A stretch of 64,000 nt of DNA from Streptomyces sp. NBC_00490. GTDB lineage: Bacteria > Actinomycetota > Actinomycetes > Streptomycetales > Streptomycetaceae. A program made the translations under genes and the position numbers. The notes under the pieces are model-generated. The model was not told the DNA's origin. It was given only the letters and a program-made list of their open reading frames with translations, and made no database searches. The stretch spans positions 3,906,001 through 3,970,000 of the forward strand of contig NZ_CP107869.1 in NCBI RefSeq assembly GCF_036013645.1, read 5' to 3'. Below are positions 54,498 through 62,182 of the stretch, piece after piece. The first letter of the stretch is position 1; each line of letters begins with the position of its first letter.

Positions 54498-56923
54498 GGC
54501 TCCAGTGTCTCCCCGCGCAGCGCAGCGCGGGCCGGAAGGCCGGCCGCGGTCAGGCCCAGGGCGAGGATCGCCGCGACGAGTGAGCCGTACACCAGCGGTG
54601 GGATGTACGGGCCCTGTCCGGTCAGTCCGTTCATCATCGGGACGAGTGTGGCGAGCGCGATGGCCGTGCCGAGGACGATGCCCGCGAGGGCGACCAGGAG
54701 TGCCTCCCAGCGGATCATGTTGAGCACCTGGCGGCGGGTGGAGCCGATGAGGCGCAGGGTGCCGAGTTCGCGGCGGCGGTCGAGGACCGTCATCACCAGG
54801 GTGTTGCCGGCGGCGACGGCCGCGAAGCCGCCGAGGACGGCCGCCATGACGTTGTTCGCCCAGGCGTTGAGCTTGCGGTCCACGGACTGGGCGGTGGTGT
54901 AGTCGGCGCGGGCCAGGACCGTGCCGAGCTCCTTCAGACCGGCTCCCGTACCGCCCCTGGTCCACAGTTCCGCGTCGAAGGCGGAGGTGACGTGACCGGC
55001 GAGGTCGGTGCGGGCCATCGTCACCTGCGACAGGCCCATGCCCCGTCCGTACGTCGCCACGATCCGCGGTGCGGCCTTCGTGCCGTCGGGCAGCCGGATC
55101 GGGAGGCGGTCGCCGACCTCGGCGTCCGCGTTGTCGGCCAGGGAGGCGTCCACGGCGATCTCACCGGGTCCCAGGGAAAGCCGGCCGTCCCTGACGTCCA
55201 GATTCTGTACGGCCGCCAGACCGCGTGCGGAGCCCGTGACGCCCTGTGCGGTGGCCTCCTCCAGCGCGCCGCCGGAGGCGGGGACGAGCACCGAGGTCTT
55301 CAACAGGCCCACGGCGGAGGTGACTTCGGGAGCGCGTTCGGCCCGTCGTACGGCGTCGGGGGCCAGGCCCGCACCCTCGGCGGTGACGATGTGGTCGGCG
55401 GTGATCCCGTCGCGCTGCTGCTCGGCGGTGACATGGTCCTCGCTGGTGTGCAGGAAGAGCAGCACCGAGGAGAACGCCATCGCGAGCACGATCGGGGTGA
55501 TCGCGGAGGCCAGCCGACGGGCGTTGGTACGGGAGTTGGCGGCGGCGAGCACGGCGGAGGCGGAGGCGCCGCGCAGCGGGAGGCCGAACAGGGCCGCGCA
55601 GGCGCGGGCGATCAGCGGCCCGAGCAGGGCCACGGCCAGCATGAACAGCATGACGATGCCGAGCGCGGCGTTGGCCGCGTCCTCGCCCGTCGTCGAGGCC
55701 GCCAGGCCCGCGCAGACACAGCCGCCGGCCGCCGCGGCGACACCGAGCGGGGTGCGGATCCAGCCGAAGCGCAGACGCTCCACGGACGCCTCGCTGAGCG
55801 CCTGGCCCGGCTTGATGCGGGAACTGCGGTGGGCCGCCATGTATCCGGCGAGCAGGGCGGCGATGAGCACGGCGCCGACCGCGGAGACCAACGGGATCCA
55901 GGAGACGGACAGTTCGACGGCCCGGGGCACCCCTCCCCTGTCCCGCAGCTGCCCGAACCACCAGGCGGCCAGGGCGACTCCGGGCACACAGCCGGTCACG
56001 CCCGCGAGCGGGGCGACCAGGAGGGCCTCCGTGGCGATGGTGCGGCGGATCTGGCGCGGGCTGGTGCCGATGGCACGCAACAGGGCGAACTCACGGGCGC
56101 GTTGGCCGACGGCGAGGGCGACGGTGCCGGCCGCGGTGAACATGGCGACCATCGTGGCGGTGCCGCCGAAGGAGGCGCCGAGGGCGATGAGGATCTCCTC
56201 GCCCTCGGCGAGGCTGGGGTCCTGCACAGCGCCCCGGCCGGCGCCGGTGTGGATCTTGGCCTTGCCGCCGAGGACGTGGGCCACCTGGGCGGCAAGGGTG
56301 TCGGTGGGGACACCGGGCTTCGGGAGCACGGCGATGGCGTCTATCCGGCCCGGGTGCCCGGAGAGTCGTAGGGCTTCCGTGTCCGCGAACCAGGCCTGCG
56401 CGGAGTCCGTGGTGCCGGAGACGCGGTAGGTGCGGGTGCCGGCGGGGGTGGTCAGGGTGACCCGGTCGCCTATGCCGGCCCGGTTCAGGACGACTTCGCC
56501 GACGCCCGGGGCACGGCCCGCCGTCAGGTGTTCGCCGGTGAAGGCGGTGGAGGACCAGTTGTGGGCGGTGAGGGCGGTGTTCCGGGGTCCGGTCACCGGG
56601 AAGGTGACGTCCGCCACGGCTGTGCGGGCGCCGGGCGCCTCGGCCGCCTTCGTGACGAGGGCGGCGTCGAGGCGGGCGCGGTCCGGGAGCGGTTCGCTGT
56701 CGGCGCTGTCGCCCTTGCCGTAGTGGGCCCGCTGGTCGGCGGCGGCCACCACCGGGGCGTTCGCGTAGCGGCCGGGCGGGACCTCGGCGCGGATGCCCGT
56801 CTCCAGCAGGATGCCGCAGGCCGACACGATCAGCGCGGCCATCGCGAGGGCGACGAAGGTGCCGACGAACGCGGAGGGCCGGAAGCGGACGGCGGCGCGG
56901 GCGAGGCCGTTGGGGGCGAACAT
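54494..56923 (-). CDS. ABC transporter permease with two FtsX domains (MacB-like)
   Basis: 809 aa with 8-10 transmembrane helices. N-terminal helix (18-42, FVGTFVALAMAALIVSACGIL), a large extracytoplasmic domain, FtsX block 1 (about 250-400, VAMFTAAGTVALAVGQRAREFALLRAIGTSPRQIRR), a second external domain, and FtsX block 2 at the C-terminus (ELGTLRLIGSTRRQVLNMIRWEALLVALAGIVLG). The start overlaps the ATPase stop (TGATG). With one ATPase, it likely works in mechanotransmission or export of an antibiotic, peptide or lipid rather than uptake. Confidence 0.92.
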   Translation of the reverse strand: MFAPNGLARAAVRFRPSAFVGTFVALAMAALIVSACGILLETGIRAEVPPGRYANAPVVAAADQRAHYGKGDSADSEPLPDRARLDAALVTKAAEAPGARTAVADVTFPVTGPRNTALTAHNWSSTAFTGEHLTAGRAPGVGEVVLNRAGIGDRVTLTTPAGTRTYRVSGTTDSAQAWFADTEALRLSGHPGRIDAIAVLPKPGVPTDTLAAQVAHVLGGKAKIHTGAGRGAVQDPSLAEGEEILIALGASFGGTATMVAMFTAAGTVALAVGQRAREFALLRAIGTSPRQIRRTIATEALLVAPLAGVTGCVPGVALAAWWFGQLRDRGGVPRAVELSVSWIPLVSAVGAVLIAALLAGYMAAHRSSRIKPGQALSEASVERLRFGWIRTPLGVAAAAGGCVCAGLAASTTGEDAANAALGIVMLFMLAVALLGPLIARACAALFGLPLRGASASAVLAAANSRTNARRLASAITPIVLAMAFSSVLLFLHTSEDHVTAEQQRDGITADHIVTAEGAGLAPDAVRRAERAPEVTSAVGLLKTSVLVPASGGALEEATAQGVTGSARGLAAVQNLDVRDGRLSLGPGEIAVDASLADNADAEVGDRLPIRLPDGTKAAPRIVATYGRGMGLSQVTMARTDLAGHVTSAFDAELWTRGGTGAGLKELGTVLARADYTTAQSVDRKLNAWANNVMAAVLGGFAAVAAGNTLVMTVLDRRRELGTLRLIGSTRRQVLNMIRWEALLVALAGIVLGTAIALATLVPMMNGLTGQGPYIPPLVYGSLVAAILALGLTAAGLPARAALRGETLEP

Positions 56924-57675
56924 CAGGCTGCCGCTCCCTCGTAGGGCCTGGTGAGGGACGTCATACGGGCGGCGATCCGGTCGGCGGTGCCGCGGTCCAG
57001 GTGGTCGACGAGCTCGCCGTCGGCCAGGAACAGGACGCGGTCCGCCCAGGCGGCCGCCGCGGGGTCGTGGGTGACCATCACGACGGTCGCGCCCTGGTCG
57101 TCCACCGCGCGGCGCAGCAGGCCGAGGATCTCGGCGGCCGTGGTGGTGTCCAGGGCTCCGGTCGGTTCGTCCGCGAAGACGACGTCGGGGCGGGTGACCA
57201 GGGCCCGGGCGATGGCGACGCGCTGCTGCTGGCCGCCGGAGAGGTGACCGGGGCGGCGGCGGGCCTTGTCGGTGAGACCGACCTGGGCGAGGACGTCCGC
57301 GGTGCGGCGGCGGTCGGGGCGGTGGCCGGCGAGACGCGTCGGGAGGGCCACGTTCTGCTCGACCGTGAGGGACGGGAGCAGGTTGAACGCCTGGAAGACG
57401 AAGCCGAGGCGGGTGCGGCGCAGCGCGGTGAGCTTGTTCTCCTTCATGCCGGTGATCTCCGTGCCGCCGAGGCGGACGGTGCCGGAGGTGGGGCGGTCGA
57501 GGCCGGCCGCGCACTGGAGGAAGGTGGACTTGCCGGAGCCGGAGGGGCCCATGACCGCGGTGAACGTGCGGGGCGCAAGGGTCAGGTCGATGCCGCGCAG
57601 GGCGTGGACGGCGGTCCGGCCCCGGCCGTAGCGGCGGTGCACTCCGTGGAGCTCTACGGCCCAGTCGGCTGACAT
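56923..57675 (-). CDS. ABC transporter ATP-binding protein (MacB/LolD type)
   Basis: 250 aa. Walker A GPSGSGKST (43-51), Q-loop FVFQAFNLLPSLTVEQNV, signature LSGGQQQRVAIARAL, Walker B VVFADEPTGALD, H-loop VTHD. FQAFNLLPSLT and DEPTGALD are typical of the MacB/LolD subfamily that partners FtsX-type permeases. ATG at 57675 with AAGGA 7 nt upstream. First gene of a three-gene unit (ATPase, permease, HD protein) with 1-4 nt overlaps. A near-perfect inverted repeat lies just before it. Confidence 0.95.
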   Translation of the reverse strand: MSADWAVELHGVHRRYGRGRTAVHALRGIDLTLAPRTFTAVMGPSGSGKSTFLQCAAGLDRPTSGTVRLGGTEITGMKENKLTALRRTRLGFVFQAFNLLPSLTVEQNVALPTRLAGHRPDRRRTADVLAQVGLTDKARRRPGHLSGGQQQRVAIARALVTRPDVVFADEPTGALDTTTAAEILGLLRRAVDDQGATVVMVTHDPAAAAWADRVLFLADGELVDHLDRGTADRIAARMTSLTRPYEGAAA

Positions 57676-57685
57676 GGCTGTCCTT

Positions 57686-57720
57686 CCGTTCGTTCGAGGG
57701 GTGGTGTCTCGAACGTACGG
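57686..57720. promoter_or_regulatory. Operator-like 13-bp inverted repeat before the ABC operon
   Basis: ccgttcgttcgag (57686-57698) and ctcgaacgtacgg (57708-57720) match at 12 of 13 positions around a 9-nt centre. They end 11 nt upstream of the ATPase start and overlap the leader or -10 region. Size and symmetry resemble TetR/PadR-type operators, but no regulator gene is adjacent. Confidence 0.6.
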
Positions 57721-57798
57721 ATTCGGCGGGTACGGCGACCATGCGGACGGCTGGCGGATCGAGGCGGGGGTAAACCCCACCGCGGGAGGGTCACGCCC

Positions 57799-58980
57799 TC
57801 AGAGGTTCGCCGCCTGGGCCGTCGGGCCCTCTCGGCAGATCAACAGGAGCGCCCTGTCGTCGTTGACGTCCTTCGCCACCGCTTCGATCAGATGCCAGGC
57901 CGCGCCGTGGAACCCGCCGGCCACATAGCGGTCGGCCTCGCCGGTGAGGCGGTCGATGCCCTCGACGATGTCGCGTTCGGAGGTTTCGACGAGGCCGTCG
58001 GTGAAGAGCATCAGGACGTCGCCGGGGCGCAGCGAGCCCTTGACCGGATCGAACTGGGCGCCGTCGTAGACACCGAGGAGGGGGCCTTCGGCCGCCTTCT
58101 CCTCCCAGCGGCCGCTGCCCGCGCTCAGTTGGAGGCCCGGGGGATGGCCGGCGGAGTAGAGCTCGTAGTCACCGGAGTCCAGGTCCAGGACCAGGTGGAT
58201 CGAGGTCGCGAAGCCCTCGTCCCAGTCCTGGCGCAGAAGGTAGCCGTTCGCCGCGGGGAGGAACGCGTGCGGCGGCAGACTGCCCAGCAGGCCGCCGAAG
58301 GCGCCGGAGAGGAGCAGGGCGCGGCTGCCCGCGTCCATGCCCTTGCCCGACACGTCCGTCAGGACGACCTCCATCGTGCGGCCGCCGTTGGTGCGGGCCG
58401 CGACCACGAAGTCGCCCGAGAAGGACTGGCCGCCCGCCGGGCGCAGGGCCATCTCGCGGTGCCAGCCCTGCGGCAGCGTCGGCAGCTTGCTCTGGACCCG
58501 GATGCGTTCGCGGAGGTCGAAGAGCATGGTGCCGCCGCGCCGCCAGGGCACTCCGACCCGGCTGCGGAACTGGGCGATCAGCAGACCGAAGAAACCGCAC
58601 GCGGCCACCACGAGCACGATGCCCGGGGTCACCCGGGACGGGCCCTCCGTGTACGGGCCCAGCTGCACGGACTCCACGATCAGTGCCGTCGCCGCCGCCG
58701 CGTACAGGCCGAGCAGGCTCGCCGGGCGCAGCAGCAGGCCGCCCGCGACGATCGGGAGGACCAGCGCGGCCGGGGAGACCCAGACCGAGTTGGCGAGTGT
58801 CGTGGCCGCGATCAGCGGGATCGTGATGAGCAGCCCGGCCAGCGCGACCCAGTCCGAACCGTCCCCGCGGAAGTAGTCCACAGCGCTTCTGCGCAGGCCG
58901 ACGCGGGCCCGGTGCCACTGCATCTTCCACCGGGCCGTGAACGTCTCGGCTTCCGCGCGCCGCTCTCGTCCTGCTGCCAT
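57799..58980 (-). CDS. SpoIIE/PP2C-type Ser/Thr phosphatase with membrane domain
   Basis: 393 aa. Four to five transmembrane helices (about 45-135) precede the phosphatase domain (about 165-393). Metal aspartates are in GDFVVAAR, LTDVSGKGMDAG and LFTDGLVETSERDI; SAGHPPGLQL and the C-terminal DDRALLLICRE are also typical. No PAS, GAF or kinase domain. SpoIIE-type enzymes usually dephosphorylate anti-anti-sigma factors; no partner gene is nearby. ATG at 58980. Divergent from the acetyltransferase gene. Confidence 0.93.
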   Translation of the reverse strand: MAAGRERRAEAETFTARWKMQWHRARVGLRRSAVDYFRGDGSDWVALAGLLITIPLIAATTLANSVWVSPAALVLPIVAGGLLLRPASLLGLYAAAATALIVESVQLGPYTEGPSRVTPGIVLVVAACGFFGLLIAQFRSRVGVPWRRGGTMLFDLRERIRVQSKLPTLPQGWHREMALRPAGGQSFSGDFVVAARTNGGRTMEVVLTDVSGKGMDAGSRALLLSGAFGGLLGSLPPHAFLPAANGYLLRQDWDEGFATSIHLVLDLDSGDYELYSAGHPPGLQLSAGSGRWEEKAAEGPLLGVYDGAQFDPVKGSLRPGDVLMLFTDGLVETSERDIVEGIDRLTGEADRYVAGGFHGAAWHLIEAVAKDVNDDRALLLICREGPTAQAANL

Positions 58981-59051
58981 TAGTTCGGGACCCTATCCAT
59001 CGGACCAGCTGCTTGGCACGGGAGGTCCCACTTGTCCCCCGTCCGAGGTTC

Positions 59052-59073
59052 AACTTCACAGTGAACTTCACAG
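59052..59073. repeat. 10-bp direct repeat between divergent genes
   Basis: aacttcacag occurs at 59052-59061 and 59064-59073, i.e. with 12-bp periodicity. The site lies 72-93 nt upstream of the phosphatase and 70-91 nt upstream of the acetyltransferase. Possible activator site. The 12-bp spacing does not fit the 11-bp PHO box. Confidence 0.3.
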
Positions 59074-59142
59074 AAAGCCGTCGTGGCGCCGCCAAGGAGA
59101 AATTCCCTGGCTCGTCCCGCAATGCCCTGGTAGGCATGGTCC

Positions 59143-60384
59143 ATGGCTTCTGACTTGGCGACCGAACCGCGGGTGCTGCGACGGCAGGACTGGGACAAGT
59201 GGTACGACACCCTGATCCGCGCCTTCGGCGGGGTCCCGGAGTCGGCCCAGGAGCGCGAGCTGTGGGACACCCTCACCGAGACCGACCGTTCCCTCGGCGT
59301 CTGGGACGGCGACGCGTGTGTCGGTACGGCGGGTGCGTTCAGCTTCCGCCTGACCGTACCCGGCGGCGCCTCGGTACGGGCCGCCGGCGTCACCATGGTC
59401 AGTGTGGCCGCGACCCATCGCCGCCGTGGTGTCCTCACGGCGATGATGCGGCGGCAGCTGGACGACGTACGGGAGTGGGGGTGGCCGCTGGCCGTGCTGA
59501 CCGCCTCCGAGCCCGCCATCTACGGGCGGTTCGGGTACGGCGTCGGTACGTATGCCGTCACCGGCGAGATCGACACCAAGCAGGTGCGGCTGTCCGTCCC
59601 GCCGGGGACGGACGACGTACGCCTGCGGTACGCCGAGCCCGCCGAATCGCTGGGCGCGTGCGAGGCGGTGTACGCGCGCGTGGTGCCGTCGCGGCCGGGG
59701 ATGGTGGCGCGCACTCCCGGCTGGGAGCGGCTGATGCTGCTGGACCCGGAGAGCGAGCGGGAGGGGGCCTCGCCGCTGCAGTGCGTGGTCGCGGAGCGGG
59801 ACGGGGAGGTCGTGGGGTACGCGCGCTTCCAGGTCAAGCCGGACTGGGAGCCGACCGGGCCGCAGGGCAAGGTGCTGCTCCGTGATGTCGAGGCGCCCGA
59901 CCCCGCGGTGTACGCGGCGCTGTGGCGGTTCCTGTTCGACATCGACCTGACCTCGAAGCTGTTGACCCGGGGGCGGCCGGTGGACGACGCGTGGCAGTAC
60001 CTGGTGTCCGACATCCGGCGGTGTTCGCTGCGGGTGCGGGACTCGTTGCATGTGCGGCTGGTGGAGGTGGGGGCCGCGCTGGAGGCGCGGACCTATCAGG
60101 CGCCGGTGGACGTGGTGTTCGAGGTCGCGGACGACTTCTGTCCGTGGAACGCGGGGCGTTGGCGGCTGAGCGGGGACGCGAAGGGGGCGTCCTGCGAGCG
60201 GACCACCGACCCGGCGGATCTGGCTCTGTCCGTACGGGAGTTGGGGGCGGCGTATCTCGGTGGGGTGAGCCTGGCCTCGCTGGGGGCCGCCGGGCGGGTG
60301 CGGGAGCTTCGGCGCGGGGCGTTGGCGGAGGCCTCGGTGGGGTTCGGCTCCGCCGTGGCGCCGTGGCTGCCGCACGGGTTCTAG
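59143..60384 (+). CDS. Eis-like GNAT acetyltransferase
   Basis: 413 aa. N-terminal GNAT with the acetyl-CoA loop VSVAATHRRRGVLTAMM (V/I-x-x-x-R-R-R-G), the YGRFGYGVGTYAVTGEI stretch, a second GNAT-like half and a C-terminal sterol-carrier-like domain, ending in a free Phe as in Eis, whose terminal carboxylate is catalytic. Eis proteins acetylate amines, including aminoglycosides in mycobacteria; the natural substrate here is unknown. The ATG at 59143 is downstream of GGTAGG. Confidence 0.9.
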   Translation: MASDLATEPRVLRRQDWDKWYDTLIRAFGGVPESAQERELWDTLTETDRSLGVWDGDACVGTAGAFSFRLTVPGGASVRAAGVTMVSVAATHRRRGVLTAMMRRQLDDVREWGWPLAVLTASEPAIYGRFGYGVGTYAVTGEIDTKQVRLSVPPGTDDVRLRYAEPAESLGACEAVYARVVPSRPGMVARTPGWERLMLLDPESEREGASPLQCVVAERDGEVVGYARFQVKPDWEPTGPQGKVLLRDVEAPDPAVYAALWRFLFDIDLTSKLLTRGRPVDDAWQYLVSDIRRCSLRVRDSLHVRLVEVGAALEARTYQAPVDVVFEVADDFCPWNAGRWRLSGDAKGASCERTTDPADLALSVRELGAAYLGGVSLASLGAAGRVRELRRGALAEASVGFGSAVAPWLPHGF

Positions 60385-60391
60385 GCCGGGG

Positions 60392-61201
60392 TCAGGGTTT
60401 CTGGCAGGTCGGGCACCAGAAGAGGTTGCGGGCGGCGAGATCGGCGGTGCGGATCTCGCCGCCACAGATGTGGCAGGGCAGGTTGGCCCTGCGGTAGACG
60501 TACACCTCGCCGCCGTGGTCGTCGACGCGGGGCGGGCGGCCCATCGCCTCGGGGGTGTGTTCGGGGCGGACGGTGTCGATGCGGTTGTGCTTCACGCCCT
60601 CGCGCATGAGGTCCACGAGGTCGTGCCAGATCGCGTCCCACTCCCGTGGGGTGAGGGTGTTTCCGGTGCGGTACGGGTCGATGCGGTGCCGGAAGAGGAC
60701 CTCGGCGCGGTAGACGTTTCCTACGCCGGCGATGACCTTCTGGTCCATCAGCAGGGCGGCGATCGTCGTACGGCTGCGGGAGATCCGTCGGTACGCGGTG
60801 TCGGGGGTGGCGTCGGCGCGGAGCGGGTCGGGGCCGAGGCGGTCGTGTATCGACTGCTTCTCGGTGGGGGTGATCAGGGCGCAGGTCGTGGGGCCGCGGA
60901 GGTCCACGTACGACGTGGGGTTCGCGAGGCGGAGGCGGACCGTGTCGGTGGGTGGGGGTGCGGGGGTCGGGCCGAAGGTGACCTTGCCGAAGAGGCCGAG
61001 GTGGATGTGGATCCAGTCGGTGTCGCGGAAGCCGAGGAAGAGGTGTTTGCCGTGGGCCTCGGTGTGGGTGAGTTCCGCGCCGTCGAGGAGGTCTGCGGCG
61101 TCGGTGAACTTGCCCTGGGGGCTGGTGACCTGGGTTTTTCTGCCGCGGAATGCTGCGGCGTAGTCCTTGGCCAGGCGGTGGATCGTGTGCCCCTCAGGCA
61201 C
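60392..61201 (-). CDS. Fpg/Nei-family DNA glycosylase (Nei-like)
   Basis: 269 aa. The start PEGHTIHRLA is the Nei form (catalytic Pro2 and Glu3 after Met removal). The helix-two-turn-helix region is VIAGVGNVYRAEVLFRHRIDP. The C-terminal zinc finger has CHICGGEI and FWCPTCQKP. It excises oxidised pyrimidines and nicks the abasic site. GTG start with GAGGAG 4-5 nt upstream. It converges with the acetyltransferase, 7 nt apart. nei1 or nei2 cannot be decided from sequence alone. Confidence 0.93.
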   Translation of the reverse strand: MPEGHTIHRLAKDYAAAFRGRKTQVTSPQGKFTDAADLLDGAELTHTEAHGKHLFLGFRDTDWIHIHLGLFGKVTFGPTPAPPPTDTVRLRLANPTSYVDLRGPTTCALITPTEKQSIHDRLGPDPLRADATPDTAYRRISRSRTTIAALLMDQKVIAGVGNVYRAEVLFRHRIDPYRTGNTLTPREWDAIWHDLVDLMREGVKHNRIDTVRPEHTPEAMGRPPRVDDHGGEVYVYRRANLPCHICGGEIRTADLAARNLFWCPTCQKP

Positions 61202-61264
61202 GGTGGCTCCTCTTCGTCCGGGGGGCGGGTTTCGCCCCCGCCGCCCCTACCCGTCCCATCCTCC

Positions 61265-61309
61265 AGGGGCGCCGCCCCTTCGACCCCGGTCCCTGGGGGC
61301 TCCGCCCCC
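61265..61309 (-). terminator. Two tandem GC hairpins after rpiB
   Basis: aggggc-gcc-gcccct (61265-61279) and gggggc-tcc-gccccc (61295-61309) form tight stems of 6 bp each. Both sit between rpiB and the glycosylase gene. The second is the gggggctccgcccccgga motif frequent in Streptomyces intergenic DNA. Confidence 0.5.
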
Positions 61310-61336
61310 GGACCCCCATCGGCCCTTAAGGGGCCT

Positions 61337-61465
61337 CGTCCTCAAACGCCGGACGGGCTGAAATGCCGCAGGGAGCCCTCGTCCTCGGGCGCCGGACGGG
61401 CTGAAAGACCCGGACCGGCGTCCAGGGGCGCAGCCACCTGCGGGTGGACGCCGGGCGGGCTGAAA
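61337..61465. repeat. Three copies of a cgccggacgggctgaaa element
   Basis: Copies at 61337-61363, 61380-61406 and 61443-61465 share cgtcct(c)...cgccggacgggctgaaa, with the third more divergent. From general knowledge the reverse complement (ttcagcccgtccggcg) is a very common Streptomyces intergenic repeat. The array fills most of 61202-61491; no gene is present. Confidence 0.65.
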
Positions 61466-61491
61466 GGTACCCGCAGGAGGTGCGTCGTCGG

Positions 61492-61977
61492 TTACTGCTG
61501 GGGGTGGTGGGGCGGGATCGGGGGGAGGTCGCCTGTGGTCTCGTAGGTCGCCAGCATGTCGATGCGGCGGATGTGGCGGGCGTCCTCGGAGAACGGGGTG
61601 GCGAGGAAGGTCTCGACGAACTTCGTGGCCTCGTCCTGGGTGTGCATGCGTGCGCCCACCGCCACGACGTTGGCGTTGTTGTGCTGGCGGCCCAGCGACG
61701 CGGTCTCCTCGCTCCAGGCCAGCGCCGCGCGGACGCCCTTGACCTTGTTCGCGGCGATCTGCTCACCGTTGCCGGAGCCGCCGATCACGATGCCGAGGGA
61801 GTCCGGGTCCGCCGCCGTGCGCTCCGCGGCGCGGAGGCAGAACGGGGGGTAGTCGTCCTGGGCGTCGTAGATGTGGGGGCCGCAGTCCACCGGGTCGTGA
61901 CCGGCCGCCTTGAGCCAGTCGACGAGGTGGTTCTTGAGTTCGAAGCCCGCATGGTCGGAGCCGAGATACACGCGCAT
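61492..61977 (-). CDS. rpiB: Ribose-5-phosphate isomerase B
   Basis: 161 aa. Interconverts ribose and ribulose 5-phosphate. YLGSDHAGFELK at the N-terminus (D9, H10 bind substrate), IVIGGSGNGEQIAANKVKG with Glu72 where E. coli RpiB has Cys (the mycobacterial-type active site), and RQHNNANVV with His99. The ATG at 61977 has no ribosome binding site, so the transcript may be leaderless. It would supply ribulose 5-phosphate, the predicted substrate of the SDR fusion at 8130-9629, though that is only a general metabolic link. Confidence 0.95.
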   Translation of the reverse strand: MRVYLGSDHAGFELKNHLVDWLKAAGHDPVDCGPHIYDAQDDYPPFCLRAAERTAADPDSLGIVIGGSGNGEQIAANKVKGVRAALAWSEETASLGRQHNNANVVAVGARMHTQDEATKFVETFLATPFSEDARHIRRIDMLATYETTGDLPPIPPHHPQQ

Positions 61978-62049
61978 GGGATGAGTGTGACACGACTGTT
62001 TCGGGGCAGCAGCCCTGGGTGTCGTCCAGGAAAATTATCGCTCTGGCCA

Positions 62050-62078
62050 TTGAAGCTCAAGAAAACCTCAAGTAACAA
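62050..62078 (+). promoter_or_regulatory. Promoter of the amino-acid permease
   Basis: TTGAAG (62050-62055), exactly 17 nt, TAACAA (62073-62078). Transcription would start near 62085, giving a leader of about 98 nt. The region is AT-rich. Confidence 0.5.
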
Positions 62079-62097
62079 TCCGGAATCAAAGGTTCAC

Positions 62098-62177
62098 GAA
62101 TTCCTTTGCCTCCGATTCACTGGACCGATCCGTACGCCGCTCGTACGGGACACTGCTCGCCCGGCGCAAAGGAATTC
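62098..62177 (+). promoter_or_regulatory. Leader RNA that can sequester the permease ribosome binding site
   Basis: gaattcctttgc (62098-62109) is the exact complement of gcaaaggaattc (62166-62177), which contains the AAAGGA ribosome binding site of the permease at 62183. The 56-nt interval holds a second hairpin, ccgtacg-ccgct-cgtacgg (62130-62148). The two-stem layout looks like a translational switch. I do not recognise a known riboswitch class. Confidence 0.55.
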
Positions 62178-62182
62178 CCCGC

